Shown here one piece after another: positions 51,678 through 59,021 of a stretch of 64,000 nucleotides of DNA. The DNA lies in NCBI GenBank assembly GCA_018857735.1, contig JABMCL010002757.1, positions 513,501 through 577,500 on the forward strand. Reading direction: 5' to 3'. Positions within the stretch are counted from its first letter, which is position 1, and each line of letters begins with the position of its first letter. The translations under genes and the position numbers were made by a program. Origin of the DNA: Alviniconcha marisindica (lineage: Eukaryota; Mollusca; Gastropoda; Provannidae). Below the pieces are notes generated by a model. That model was given only the letters and a program-made list of their open reading frames with translations. It ran no database searches and was not told the origin of the DNA.

Positions 51678-51775
51678 ACTATCTGCACAATGCACTTACA
51701 CTGAACAGGTAAACCTTGAATATGGGAACAGAATCGAAGGATATATAACATCAGCAACAACACGGAGCACTTCAT
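24567..51775 (-). CDS. Secreted reprolysin (M12B) metalloprotease, ADAM/ADAMTS-like
   Basis: Eleven exons, in transcript order: 51700-51775, 50737-50975, 46641-46812, 44546-44612, 43786-43837, 40660-40746, 36082-36142, 31282-31381, 28523-28587, 26155-26266, 24567-24722. Every junction has AG/GT borders and all phases agree, giving 395 codons plus two bases. Seen in order: signal peptide (1-20); cysteine-free prodomain (about 26-157); proprotein-convertase site RAKR (158-161); catalytic domain from [14 protein letters not shown]; helix [14 protein letters not shown] and [18 protein letters not shown]; zinc motif HEIGHSFGLSHD (339-350); Met-turn YVMD with M364; closing RWSKCS. No cysteine switch is visible in the prodomain. 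The end is unresolved: reading through the last donor gives a TAG one codon later (396-residue protein), or more exons follow. No disintegrin or thrombospondin repeats were found. The family call is firm; the subfamily is not. Confidence 0.88.
24975..25052. repeat. CA microsatellite
   Basis: About 38 CA units with one interruption. The flanking intron (24723-26154) is otherwise AT-rich apart from the nested elements near 25.8 kb. Confidence 0.97.
25765..26060. mobile_element. MITE copy interrupted by a ~155-bp retroposed repeat
   Basis: The MITE arm 'agatccaaacacgtaaaaag' resumes at 25943 as 'gtaaaaggttaaaaagaacg' and continues to about 26060. The inserted repeat is 25790-25942, bracketed by gtaaaaagtta and gtaaaaggtta, an 11-bp target duplication with one difference. 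The inserted repeat matches, in reverse complement, the copy at 33766-33920. Confidence 0.8.
26155..26266 (-). CDS. Metalloprotease exon 10, first half of the zinc-binding motif
   Basis: The 112-nt exon encodes [20 protein letters not shown] then [16 protein letters not shown] and two bases of Ser. HEIGH supplies two zinc-ligand histidines and the catalytic glutamate (E340). The donor splits the motif after the second histidine. In another frame the upstream intron reads '[15 protein letters not shown]', but the phases exclude it. Confidence 0.93.
26270..27085 (-). repeat. Minisatellite grown from the exon 10 acceptor region, interrupted by a SINE
   Basis: In + orientation the units are 'agtgtcggaacacacg' then 'atcactcttatcaagg' (about 33 bp). 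The first unit (26271-26308) is the pyrimidine tract and acceptor of exon 10 itself, with a second at 26309-26340. More lie at 26923-26960 and 27005-27085, beyond the SINE at 26602. A further block is at 27783-27975. Confidence 0.85.
26602..26915 (-). mobile_element. tRNA-derived SINE, minus orientation
   Basis: It runs from the tail (tggtgcttaacgtccacc) through a poly-G-rich middle to the tRNA-like head. In minus orientation the head carries box A-like tggcctagcgg and box B-like ggttcgaatc. It is diverged from the copies at 28027 and 45886 and inserted within the acceptor-derived array. Confidence 0.88.
27783..27975 (-). repeat. Second block of the exon 10 acceptor-derived array
   Basis: Five to six units of 'gtgtcggaacacacgg' plus 'atcactcctattcaaa', the same unit as at 26923. 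The sequence between the blocks (27085-27780) has no recognised exon. Confidence 0.85.
28027..28355 (+). mobile_element. tRNA-derived SINE, full length
   Basis: The head gtgagccggtttggcctatc and box B-like ggttcgatacc (about 28080-28091) are followed by an unrelated body, a C-rich stretch and a tail taagcaccatgtttacttac. It is flanked by acctagttcaa and acctaattcaa, an 11-bp target duplication with one difference. It is nearly identical to the copy at 45886, so the family was recently active. Confidence 0.92.
28523..28587 (-). CDS. Metalloprotease exon 9
   Basis: The 65-nt exon encodes [20 protein letters not shown] then L plus one base. Phases on both sides fit only this placement: it completes LLTG and supplies the first base of the GLAW glycine. 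Acceptor tttcag, donor gtaggt. It is short and lies between repeats, so the call rests on phase and splice sites. Confidence 0.75.
28625..29292. repeat. Compound CA/CG microsatellite region
   Basis: About 670 bp of CA tracts mixed with CGCG runs and ATGC variants, including CGCGCG runs at 28941 and 29096-29120. All ORFs here are low-complexity by-products. Confidence 0.97.
29367..29448. repeat. GT microsatellite
   Basis: About 40 GT units, complementary to the CA tract that ends at 29290, with roughly 75 bp between them. Confidence 0.97.
29733..30013 (-). mobile_element. tRNA-derived SINE, minus orientation, internally deleted head
   Basis: The tail gtaagtaaacatggtgctta, a G-rich middle and a head ending aggccaaaccggctcac are present. 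About 15 bases of the head between 'accagcc' and 'ttaggcc' are missing relative to other copies. Confidence 0.87.
30120..30690 (-). repeat. Minisatellite grown from the exon 8 donor region
   Basis: About ten degenerate units in + orientation: 'tttgacaagtctggccattg' then 'acaaaactgccagtagtc' then 'ttatccggtgac'. The terminal unit at 31228-31288 is the real junction, where the same text ends gtctcac/ccggtcaac. In minus orientation each unit has ccggataagact, resembling the true ccgg/gtgagact. Confidence 0.85.
30900..30995. repeat. GT and CG microsatellite
   Basis: A GT tract passes into a CGCGCG run. It lies within about 540 bp of sequence that separates the main donor-derived array from its last unit. 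Confidence 0.95.
31282..31381 (-). CDS. Metalloprotease exon 8
   Basis: The 100-nt exon encodes [20 protein letters not shown] then [13 protein letters not shown], the helix and strand that precede the active site in reprolysins (compare the family's 'DHA.LLTG'). Acceptor tttgcag, donor gtgaga. Both neighbouring introns begin with tandem arrays built from this exon's own splice junctions. Confidence 0.9.
31370..31790 (-). repeat. 22-bp minisatellite grown from the exon 8 acceptor
   Basis: About 18 units of 'cacacctgcaaagcacgcac' type start at the exon 8 acceptor. The first unit, ccacac/ctgcaaagtac, contains the exon's first bases. Read on the gene strand each unit is gtgctttgcaggtgtg, a copy of the ttgcag acceptor. 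Further scattered copies lie near 32085-32190 and 35750-35790. Confidence 0.9.
31800..32330. other. Intron sequence with CAA-rich and poly-C runs
   Basis: CAA-rich stretches and a 16-C run near 31890 are followed by scattered single copies of the ctgcaaagc unit. No exon is recognised. Confidence 0.5.
32750..33615 (+). repeat. G-rich minisatellite with G-quadruplex potential
   Basis: About 18 units contain 'gcagaagagagccaggtaag' followed by 'gagttggggtaggggtggga' or long pure G runs. The unit is well conserved while the G runs vary in length. On + the unit carries CAGGTAAG, a perfect donor consensus, but the host gene runs on the minus strand. Confidence 0.95.
33761..33936. mobile_element. 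Retroposed ~160-bp repeat with 11-bp target duplication
   Basis: The repeat runs from catagttcaggagctgtgtg to gacattaagcatcacttcat. It is flanked by ttagagcgcct on both sides (about 33750 and 33928). It shares the cctaacgagccttctggttt / gtggacgt core with the SINE tails but has no tRNA-like head. A second copy, inverted, is at 25790-25942. Confidence 0.8.
33937..34700. other. Intron sequence without recognised exon
   Basis: It contains a short CA tract (34002-34024) and AT-rich text. I see no exon or element. Confidence 0.4.
34722..35705. repeat. 39-bp satellite array with 78-bp alternation
   Basis: About 25 units of 'acctataaaacagcccatac' plus 'caaacctataaaacatcgt'. In the first part the units alternate (cagtcc/cagccc and catcgt/caccgt), giving a 78-bp higher-order period. 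Because 39 is a multiple of three and the unit lacks stops, long ORFs stay open on both strands (34623-35801 and 35714-34677); neither is regarded as a gene. Confidence 0.95.
35808..36076. repeat. Two GA microsatellites
   Basis: GA tracts at 35811-35909 and 36013-36076. The second ends about five bases from the exon 7 donor, so on the gene strand the intron opens with a long CT tract. Confidence 0.97.
36082..36142 (-). CDS. Metalloprotease exon 7
   Basis: The 61-nt exon encodes [20 protein letters not shown] plus one base, the loop between strand 2 and helix 2, where ADAM and ADAMTS proteins carry a similar 'F..DP..'-type segment. The donor gtaatt runs directly into a long CT tract (GA tract on +, 36013-36076). 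Confidence 0.8.
36500..36800 (+). repeat. Degenerate tandem repeat of about 35-38 bp
   Basis: Seven or more units of 'accaagggaggaccgtgact' plus 'tttagtag'. Confidence 0.88.
36934..37126. repeat. CA and CAA microsatellites
   Basis: Two CA tracts are joined by a CAA/AAC-rich segment. Confidence 0.97.
37170..37525. mobile_element. Foldback MITE with ~120-bp inverted arms
   Basis: The left arm (about 37196-37315: gatccaaacacataaaaag .. ggacaaaacacaat .. aagctacaaaacgatactta) is the inverted complement of the right arm (about 37400-37520) over nearly its whole length, with about 85 bp between. Single-arm or partial copies are at 1830-1960, 12600-12740, 25765-26060, 47340-47395 and 51130-51390. 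No transposase is present. Confidence 0.88.
38030..38400 (+). pseudogene. LINE reverse-transcriptase C-terminal remnant
   Basis: Reading with frameshifts it encodes [31 protein letters not shown] and SNGQRSF, matching the 'VQNSAARLV..HV.PLL..LHWLPV' and 'YGQRSF' landmarks at the C-terminal end of CR1/L2-group non-LTR elements. It is 5' truncated and broken. The flanking 37530-38030 and 38400-39460 hold no recognised feature beyond a 'tagttagtaattggatttta' repeat at 37530. Confidence 0.75.
39470..39990. repeat. GA microsatellite blocks and GACA tract
   Basis: Three GA blocks, each opened by ggcatta (39465, 39647, 39762), are followed by GACA tetranucleotide repeats at about 39878-39960. Confidence 0.97.
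40150..40645 (+). pseudogene. LINE 3' end: RT C-terminus and 3' UTR
   Basis: It encodes [20 protein letters not shown] then [20 protein letters not shown] and SLDSFK, the usual C-terminal segment of CR1/L2-group LINEs ('AFSVFGP..WN.LP..LR....L.SFK'). A 3' UTR ends with a 'gctttacaaatactttgatt' section typical of these elements. It is 5' truncated and adjoins metalloprotease exon 6 on the other strand. Confidence 0.82.
40660..40746 (-). CDS. Metalloprotease exon 6
   Basis: The 87-nt exon is in phase 0 at both ends and encodes [19 protein letters not shown] then [10 protein letters not shown], the end of helix 1 and the following strand of the reprolysin fold. The donor is gtaagt. The exon lies only about 20 bases from a LINE 3' tail on the opposite strand (40150-40640). 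Confidence 0.87.
41405..42095 (+). repeat. Tandem array of about 70 bp, ten copies
   Basis: The unit reads ctgagctaccatgtttgtag, aggaaatagtcaccgttcat, tccaatttgttgtgtgtgta, tcttacggtat. Period is 69-72 bp; decayed copies continue to about 42340. The 122-codon ORF reflects period and is not a gene. Confidence 0.96.
42595..43085 (+). repeat. 22-23 bp G-rich array
   Basis: About 20 units of 'ggtctggggtctgggcaaga' with agg linkers. On the minus (gene) strand each unit reads ccttcttgcccagaccccag, a run of pyrimidine tract plus CAG resembling an acceptor. Confidence 0.95.
43190..43236. repeat. AGA trinucleotide repeat
   Basis: An interrupted (GAA/AGA)n tract. The following 43240-43780 shows no exon or element. 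Confidence 0.95.
43786..43837 (-). CDS. Metalloprotease exon 5
   Basis: A 52-nt micro-exon encodes [18 protein letters not shown] and reads directly into VQMLYDKMA of exon 6: the first helix of the catalytic domain (residues about 185-202). Acceptor cttttttttccag, donor gtatga. Confidence 0.83.
43868..43942. repeat. CA microsatellite
   Basis: About 36 CA units about 30 bases upstream (gene strand) of the exon 5 acceptor. Confidence 0.97.
44060..44480 (+). repeat. Degenerate array of about 22-24 bp
   Basis: About 18 units of 'aaagagagctgattaaagag' plus tggtgac. On the minus strand the unit reads ctctttaatcagctctcttt, again pyrimidine-rich with CAG. Confidence 0.94.
44546..44612 (-). CDS. Metalloprotease exon 4, first strand of the catalytic domain
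   Basis: The 67-nt exon encodes [21 protein letters not shown], matching the opening strand of reprolysin domains (V-E-L-x-V-V-x-D-type followed by a YN/YK turn). The acceptor is tttcag and the donor gtaagt. Its acceptor region is partly repeated about 176 bp upstream in the intron (44788-44835). Confidence 0.85.
44613..44895. repeat. Duplicated exon 4 acceptor flank with GTA and GCA microsatellites
   Basis: The flank 'ctgaaattgtcgtaaatcta' (44613) recurs at 44789 with the following 'ggagtgg..acag.agcatta'. GTA repeats (44656-44712) and a GCA run (44862-44890) lie between or beside the copies. Confidence 0.85.
44900..45885. other. Intron sequence without recognised feature
   Basis: About 1 kb of mixed sequence; no exon, repeat or element recognised on either strand. 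Confidence 0.4.
45886..46207 (+). mobile_element. tRNA-derived SINE, full length, with 11-bp target duplication
   Basis: The head gtgagccggtttggcctagc has box A-like tggcctagcgg, and box B-like ggttcgatacc lies at 45940-45950. The body is shared with the copy at 28027 and the tail is taagcaccatgtttactta. Flanks are attcaagacat on both sides (about 45874 and 46209), a perfect target-site duplication proving insertion boundaries. Confidence 0.95.
46641..46812 (-). CDS. Metalloprotease exon 3, end of prodomain with convertase site
   Basis: It encodes [18 protein letters not shown], then a basic, proline-rich stretch ending PAERAKRA before a strong gtgagt donor. RAKR fits the furin-type R-x-K-R rule, so the zymogen is probably cut in the secretory pathway just before the catalytic domain. 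The acceptor follows cctttttctgtttggctctacgtg-type pyrimidine-rich sequence. Confidence 0.8.
46876..48200. other. Intron sequence without recognised exon
   Basis: Contains a 'tactggatatttaacgccca' dispersed repeat at 46890 (also at 26440, 37535, 46500 and 57735) and a MITE arm fragment at 47345-47395. Nothing else recognised. Confidence 0.4.
48207..48292. repeat. GT/GTGC microsatellite
   Basis: GT tract with GTGC variants. A CA tract follows at 48836-48872 and a poly-G run at 49129-49156; 49160-50736 otherwise holds only unassigned ORFs and G-rich runs (50300-50360). Confidence 0.95.
50737..50975 (-). CDS. Metalloprotease exon 2, prodomain
   Basis: The 239-nt exon starts two bases into a codon and encodes [19 protein letters not shown] and then [33 protein letters not shown], ending LGLSQHE. 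The alternation of LLNVT, basic and VPLYV segments resembles ADAM/ADAMTS prodomains. It is GC-rich compared with flanking sequence. It reads into exon 3 in phase 0. Confidence 0.75.
51005..51395. mobile_element. MITE-related copy with duplicated flank
   Basis: The arms 'aacaagatccaacacataaa' (51178) and 'aaccttttatgtgttttgga' (51370) are inverted partners of the foldback MITE. A 60-bp flank, ttcttctttttctcccgctt.., occurs both before the element (51008-51070) and inside it (51289-51350). Confidence 0.75.
51485..51676. repeat. Compound GT-GA microsatellite
   Basis: About 50 GT units pass directly into about 40 GA units, ending about 25 bases from the exon 1 donor of the metalloprotease gene. 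Confidence 0.98.
51700..51775 (-). CDS. Metalloprotease exon 1, start codon and signal peptide
   Basis: ATG at 51775-51773 begins [18 protein letters not shown], a basic residue followed by a hydrophobic core, typical of a signal peptide. The donor gtaagt follows one base of codon 26, the phase needed by the exon starting at 50975. An alternative donor eleven or more bases earlier (CAAG/gttt) is weaker and breaks the phase. The intron after it contains a GA tract and then a GT tract. Confidence 0.7.
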
Positions 51776-54190
51776 CGCAAACCAAGAAGCTGAAGTCAGT
51801 GAGACCAACTTACAGGGGAAAAAAGGCTCGCAGGAAAATGTTGAAAACGTTTTACGTGTGTGCACCCACAAACCATTTTATAGCAGTACTATGCGGGTCA
51901 AGAATTGTTATTGAGAATTGAAATCGACCATTAACTCGTGTTGGCACCCAACAACCTCCATACACTGTGAGTACTGAAATTGCATCACACTTCGTATCAC
52001 TTTATTCAGTAATTTTCATGGAGAATATTGATGAAGAATGTGAAATTCAATCATGGGTTGTGTGATCAAACTGCATATAGAGTGCTGCCGAATAATTTTG
52101 TCGTTATCTGCGGCATTAAGGAAAATTGCCTTTAAACAAAAGATAATATAAACTATCAGACTTCACATATCACTGTAAGAGAATATGTTATTAAGGAGGC
52201 CGAACTGCAATTTTTCGGTTAGGTAAATGTATTTATATCTTCAGCGGTTTGGGCTCTATTTTAAGGAAATTTACCAGATTTCCTATTTCTTGGCCTTGAA
52301 TCATAATCCCATAATGTGTCTCACTGAGCCAGTCCCAGCGATCAGTGACATCAAGTGATTCACGTGAATGCATGTACAGGTGAGAGAGGTGAGGTGTGTA
52401 CGAGATTGATTTTTTGGCGGTGTTGCGTTGTCTATAGATGTAACAGTTCAGCAGTGCACTGGAAAAGCAAAACACTTGCAAATTTCCCGAGGGCAGAGCC
52501 AAAACCGTCGTAGAAAGAAAGTTTTATTTTGAACTAAAAAAGTGCCCTTCGGCCTCCTAATAAAGATACTGTATTCTCTGCCAGTGATACGTGAAGCCTG
52601 ATTATTTTTGAGTATTTCCAAATATTGCACAGTCTAAGGAAAGTGAAACTACATATACACCATGAAGTCTGACAGCTCTTACTTAGGAAAATGTAGGGGG
52701 ACAGAAAAGATAAACGTGCACCTTTCCACAGTTGAAATCCAAATTAAAAAGAAACAACCACCACCACAGATTTTACACAAAGCTTGACCAACGCCCCCCC
52801 CCCCCCCCCACACACACGCATCCGTCCCCCTGCCCCAAATCCCCCCTCCCCCCAAACAACAACAACCCAACAACAACACCGCCATCGAACGTTTTGTGAA
52901 CACTCACCTCAGCATGAAGCTGTTACAAACATCTGTCAACAAAATGAGCATTCAAAAAGTGCATGCAATAACTGAATAGTCCATGCTCTAGACTTCACTG
53001 CAGCGTCGATTACCCACAACACATATTTGAACCACAACACGTATTTTAACTGTAGCTTGCGCCCCAAACTCGGACATCCCGTGCAAGACGAGATTCTCGT
53101 GAAAACGGTTTTGCTCAATGTTCCTGAGGTCGTCTGCTTTGTGGCTGTCATATCACGGTGCAGACGAGTGTCAGTCTTTGACAAGATTCACAGGTAATTT
53201 TTGCAAAGTGTATGTTTTTGTATGATATCTGATTTTAGTGTCTGAAAACATTGCTTATTTGACTCGCCTCCATTTTCGTATGCTTTTTGGTCACACTTGC
53301 TGTGTGAGCCTTACGAAGCAGTGTTTTTTTTAATGTTTTTTTTTAGTTCAGAAAGGTTACGCATTACAAAAGGAGAAACAACTAGCTGCATGCAATGGCT
53401 AATCATGTCATGCCCTTTGTTGGTTTTCATTTTCTTAGAGCGTATTTTCCTGCTTATCTTGCACCTGAGGTTTACCAAACAGGCACTAGGTCCAGTCAGC
53501 TCTAACACAGGGCATGGTCCTCGTGCAAAATATACTCCCGGTTGTCTAGACCGCCTGCACGTTTGGTGCACATGTATTTGTGCACTTCTGTCACGCTGGA
53601 TGGGTGGTCGTTGAATTCAGGGGCGTTTTTGTTTGTTTTGTTGTGGGGGAGGGGGGGCTTTTATTTGTCTTGATGTAATTTGTTGACACGCGTTATCTTT
53701 ATAAGTGTAAGATCAGTCTACTATCACTTACGTGAAATGGTTTTATATGAAAAGGAAGAAGAAATTACATCCGACCCCGATTCTCATTTTTTTGCAGCTG
53801 ACCTTTTTGTTGTTGTTGTTGTTGTGAAGTGAAGTAAACTACGTTTCAACGGTTAAACTGTACGCAAGGACGTATTGTACTTAATGCGCTGTTTCCCTTA
53901 AATAATGTTTTAAGCCAGCTTGTATGCATGTGTTTGTGTTGATTTTTTATTTTATTTTATTTTAGACGGAAACCGTCAATGGAAACGCAGATGCTCGAGG
54001 TACGTAGTCTTGTTTTCGGCCGGATTCGCTGTTCCGCCCCCACCCGCAGCGACACGGATAATGACTCGGGTCACGTTTTGCATGTGCACTCCTAGACAGC
54101 CACCCGGAAATACACGACTTTACGGTGCAAACGGTCGAGACAACTGAACTGCCTCTCTGGGTAAGACTACTGCAACTCAAGCCTTTTGGG
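51776..54190. other. Upstream flank of the metalloprotease gene, no gene recognised
   Basis: Expected to contain the promoter of the minus-strand protease gene, but I see no convincing core element. It holds poly-C at 52795-52810 and AT-rich text. ORFs at 52936-53184 (-) and 53297-53614 (+) have no recognised domain. Confidence 0.4.
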
Positions 54191-54194
54191 TGTT

Positions 54195-54611
54195 CTAAAC
54201 ACCTTCTTAAAAAAACAAACTACAAAAGGTTCAAAATTCAGGTGCAAGACTTGTGCTTAAAGCAGGAAAGCCAAATCATGTTTCATGCTTCCTCTGAATT
54301 CTTTCCTGGCTGCACATCCAAGGATGCATTGACTAAACTTGTCAACACTTTGTCACTCCCTTTTATCTAATATAGCTCCTGTTTATCTGTCTGATCTTCA
54401 TTATGGGTATTCTCCATCAAGACAATTTCACTCTTTCTCATACTCAAGAACTTATCACAGTCGACACGTTAAGACCGAAACATTTGGATGTAGCTCTTTT
54501 TTTCCACTACTGCTCCTTCTGTCGGGAATTCTCTGCTTCGTGAAACATTCATCATCAGCCATTGCATTAAAACATACTAACGCTAGCAAACACTCACCAA
54601 ATTCAGTTGAC

Positions 54612-54674
<63 letters not shown>

Positions 54675-54860
54675 TGTAGGTCTTGCTCTTTGGCTTGGTG
54701 TAGTTTTAACTACTTGTAAAGATCGTTATTATCAATTTCCGCGTGTGGTGTCCCGGTGCTTAAATTTGATGTGTCAAGCTCACTTTTTATGTTCGAGGTT
54801 TGCACTTTACAAATATTTCATTACTATAATTATTATTAACCTCTATGGGTGGTCTGCCAT
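54195..54860 (+). pseudogene. LINE reverse-transcriptase C-terminal remnant
   Basis: In shifting frames it encodes KLQKVQNSGARLVLKAGKPN, then SNIAPVYLSDLHYGYSPSRQ and HVKTETFGCSS, the classic CR1/L2-group sequence 'KLQ.VQNSAARLV..', 'LSDLL..Y.PSR.LRSS', 'TFGQRSF'. A GT microsatellite (54614-54673) sits within it, and a 3' end with 'tttgcactttacaaatattt' follows near 54795. Confidence 0.85.
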
Positions 54861-55063
54861 GCAGTTTATAAAGCTTACAGCTGTGTATGACATATTTTTT
54901 TAAACGCTCACCCCCCACCCCTCTTTCATACAAAAATATCACAACTCTGTCTGAAAATCTTTGGCACGACACGCCGGTATATTTTTCAAAATCTATATTT
55001 GTGTGCATAGGCGTGTGTGTTTTGGCATGTGTGGGTGTGGACGGTAAATTTGCGCATGCATTT

Positions 55064-55064
<1 letters not shown>

Positions 55065-55160
<96 letters not shown>

Positions 55161-55165
55161 GAGAG
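55065..55165. repeat. Compound GT-GA microsatellite
   Basis: A GT tract passes into a GA tract, as at 51485 and 57077. CA tracts follow at 55650-55778. Between (55170-55640) no exon is confirmed. Confidence 0.96.
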
Positions 55166-55719
55166 ACGCTGAGGTCTGTCACTCTCGCTATAACACTGTT
55201 CTCCCCCCCCCCCCTAGTTTTTGGAGCCGATCCCCTCTCTACTCCCCACTTCATTTCCAGGTCCACAGTTCTTTTCTGTGCAAGAATCTGAAGAGGAGCC
55301 CAAGATCTGACACGTCGTCTTCTCGGAATCGGTCGGATTCACCGCATCACTCGGGCAAGGTACGTCAATTAACGTGTCTCTGAGAGTTGACTGACCCTGT
55401 CGATTAGCCAATTAGCACACGTAGACAGGATACACCCTCCGCCCACCCTCCGACAGTTTACACTCATCAATATCTTCAGAGTCGCAAACGGAGACTAGCA
55501 ATTGTGAAGACATGTGCGTGGTGGCCATGTAAGTCGGACACACTGTACCCAAATCAGTTAGAGGGTGGAGCAAGAGCTGTACCAGTCCTTGCTTGTAATG
55601 AACCAGCGGTAACTGCATGAAAGGGGACAAGAAACACGCACGCACACACGCAACACACACACACACACACACACACACACATCACACATCACACACACAC
55701 TCTCTCTCTCTTACTGACA

Positions 55720-55779
<60 letters not shown>

Positions 55780-56404
55780 CAAGAAGAACAACAACAAAAA
55801 AGAAGAAGAACAACAGCAAAACAATGACAGCAAAAACGAACAAAGACAGATGCAAAATTGGACATGGCAATGACAATGATACGCGCTTTAGACTGCCGCT
55901 TTGACAATTGGGACTGGGGACCCTATGGTGAAAGCTTTGAGAGAAAGACAGCTACCACAACGGTAGGCTAAAAGAAATTACCGGATGCTGGGAGAAGACC
56001 CCCAAACAAGAAAAGTGAGAGAAAAACGTATTGTGATCATGGAAGAAAGTTTAAAAGCAACAGAACAGGATATAAAAGCTGATGATCTGACAGAGGCAAA
56101 AGAACTAACTGATAGGTATGAATGATACATGAAGAGGTGAATAATAATTTATTTTGTAGAACACCTAAACAGTTTCCTGAACTCTTGCCGCTGTACAAAG
56201 CAGTTAATCATGAAGCGTAAAATGTCAAGACGCACATCAATAAATTAATATATAATAATTATTTCTTAGCCTAAAAGAAGCAAATCGTAAACACACTATA
56301 CATATTGAAAATTCATTTTAAAACACATTAATGCTAAAAGTAGCTAACGAAAACAGTAAAATATATACCCAAACACACCCTTGCAACCCCATCCCCACTA
56401 ACAC

Positions 56405-56408
56405 GCAG

Positions 56409-56488
<80 letters not shown>
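56405..56488. repeat. CA microsatellite
   Basis: About 40 CA units; flanking sequence 55780-56830 has no recognised feature. Confidence 0.97.
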
Positions 56489-56489
<1 letters not shown>

Positions 56490-56834
56490 GGTCACATAAG
56501 GTGTAAGAAAAGAGAATGAACCTAGAAGGCCCAATGGAGTAGGTAAAAAAGACAGATTGCTGCTGTGGAGATGTCCTACACCTACATCATGGAACACATC
56601 CACAACACATCCATATTTAAAGAGGCAGTCGGTGGCAGTGGAATGAGTTCAGAGGAGGCGCAGCTAGGTTCTGAAGAGAATGCATTCACAGTTGTGCTGA
56701 AAGAGTTAGCTGCTTGAAATTACACTCTTTGAAACGGAGAAGGCTGAGAGAAGATCTGACTAACACTTAAGATTTTTGATTATTAGTCGATCGCATGTCT
56801 GCTTTTCTTCTTGTTGTGTTAATGAAAAGCGGCA

Positions 56835-57010
56835 CGTGTCCCTCCCAGCAGAGTCAACAGGTCAGCTCTCTTTCTCTTATCAGGATCCTGGAAGCAACTC
56901 CATGTTTCTGTCAGCCATGTTTTCTCTCTCAGTTCCTTCAAATCTTCCTTGAAAACCTTTATCTTTTCACAAATCTGTTCTTCGGTTCGGTTGCCGTGAG
57001 ATACATATGT
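56835..57010 (+). pseudogene. Short LINE 3'-end remnant
   Basis: Contains a frame reading HVFSLSSFKSSLKTFIFS, the 'L.SFK..LKT.LF' end of CR1/L2-group LINE proteins. It is followed by a compound GT-GA tract at 57077-57185. Confidence 0.6.
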
Positions 57011-57071
57011 GTCCGTGTGTGTTTATGGGTCGGTATGCATGCTTGTATATGCATTTGAATCTTTGACGTAT

Positions 57072-57188
<117 letters not shown>

Positions 57189-57783
57189 TGTGAACGCAGG
57201 CCACTTTTATCAGATTCTCCACATATGAAACAAATAATTTCAGAGTAAACATAGAAGAAGGCTTTATTCAATCAGCATCAAAAACAAATAATAGCAATAA
57301 TAAATCCAGATTTCTAAACCGCCGTGTCACTCACCGGAACAGCCTCACGGCACTTTACAGTCAAACTTAACATGCCAATTAAAATCACATGATAGACCTG
57401 CCAAGATTATAACTAAAATTTCGTTTTTGTTATATAAAACTGCCAGATACATGTGAAATGTAAACAGAACATGAAAATGTACGTTAAATTATTCAACACA
57501 GCATGTCACTCGACCTGAAACTGAAGTACATGCACAACAAGATACAACAAAGGCGAAGATGAAGGTTAAAAAAGTCGTGACAAATTACATAAAAACTGTG
57601 AGAGTATAGCTAGCGACAGTCACTGTTTAAATCACCGAGTAATGGAGACCATATATATACATGTATACAAAGGTATAACCATACAGCAGCTTGAGGCTTA
57701 AATGGTTTATAATCACAAGTAAGTAAGTAAATAAGTTGGTGTTTTACGCCCAGTCATTATAATCACAAATCGACTATATGCTA

Positions 57784-57793
57784 CACACACACA

Positions 57794-57842
<49 letters not shown>
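57784..57842. repeat. CA microsatellite in the LINE 3' UTR
   Basis: About 28 CA units lie between the LINE's last coding segment and its 3' end. Confidence 0.96.
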
Positions 57843-57844
<2 letters not shown>

Positions 57845-58059
57845 CGCGTCGGTACAAGGAGATGAATGCGCTCGGCCGCACGTGAACACACGTACACACA
57901 CTGACTGCTCTGACCGACTGACTGGGTGATGGAGAATAGCTCAGTAGGAGCAGAAGAGGCGAGGTTTGAGGCTGGATTTAAATGAACTTGTGGCTGCGAG
58001 TTCCCTGAGTGTAGGTGGAAGGTTATCCAAAGAGATGGTGCGAATTTAGAGAAGGCACG

Positions 58060-58645
58060 TTCACCGTACTGTTTGAGCTGACACTTGGAGTGTGCAGTCT
58101 TGTGTGGTCATTAATAGAACTGACACTTGGGAGTGTGCGGCCTTGTGTGGTCACCGCTAGAGCTGATACTTGGGAGTGTGCAGCTTTGTGTGGTCACCGC
58201 TAGAGCTGACACTTGGGAGTGTGCAGCCTTGTGTGGACATTGCTAGCGCTGACACTTGGGAGTGTGCTGTCTGGGGTGGTCACTGCTAGAGCTGACACTT
58301 GGGAGTGTGGTGCTTGGGGTGGTCACTGCTAGAGCTGACATTTGGGAGTGTGCTGTCTGGGGTGGTCACTGCTAGAGCTGACACTTGGGAGTGTGGTACT
58401 TGGGGTGGTCACTGCTAAAGCTGACGCTTGGGAGTGTGCTGTCTGGGGTGGTCACTGGTAGAGCTGACACTTGGGGATGTGGTGCTTGGGGTGGTCACGG
58501 CTAAAGCTGACACTTGGGAGTGTGCTGTCTGGGGTGGTCACTGTGAGAGCTGACACTTGGGAGTGTGGTGCTTGGGGTGGTCACTGCTAGAGCTGACACT
58601 TGGGAGTGTGCTGCCTGGGGTGGTCACTGCTAGACCGCCGAATGC
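58060..58645 (+). repeat. 43-44 bp array inside the LINE
   Basis: About 13 units of 'gctagagctgacacttggga' plus 'gtgtgctgtctggggtggtc' separate the HWLPV region from the KQYGERAFS region of the LINE, so the array grew from LINE coding sequence. Confidence 0.95.
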
Positions 58646-58955
58646 GGGCCACAGTGTAGTGAGTGAGAAGGTCTGAGACTTATGAAGGGATCAGAGTGTG
58701 GATACCTTTGTAGTAGAGAGGTGAGGCGAGGTTTTGCATTGAATTCTTTGTTGGACTGGCAACCAGTGGGATATTTTAAGTGCAGGTGCGATGTGCTGTC
58801 GCTTTCTCATTCTTAACACCAAACAAACAGCACACTTTTGAACTTTTCTTTGCAGCTTGTTAATATTTTTCAAGGAAAGGCCATTCAGACGTGCATCGCA
58901 ATAGTCCAAGATCAATACATGATACCAGTGTTTAGCTGATTTGACATCCAAAACG

Positions 58956-58959
<4 letters not shown>

Positions 58960-59020
<61 letters not shown>
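58960..59020. repeat. TA microsatellite
   Basis: About 30 TA units inside the LINE RT region, just after the segment encoding LDVKSAKHWYHVLILDYCD. Confidence 0.98.

Positions 59021-59021
<1 letters not shown>

Noticed and set aside
55214..55411. Minus ORF of 65 codons with several cysteines
   Set aside because: No recognisable domain; the protease exon chain is already complete in phase without it.
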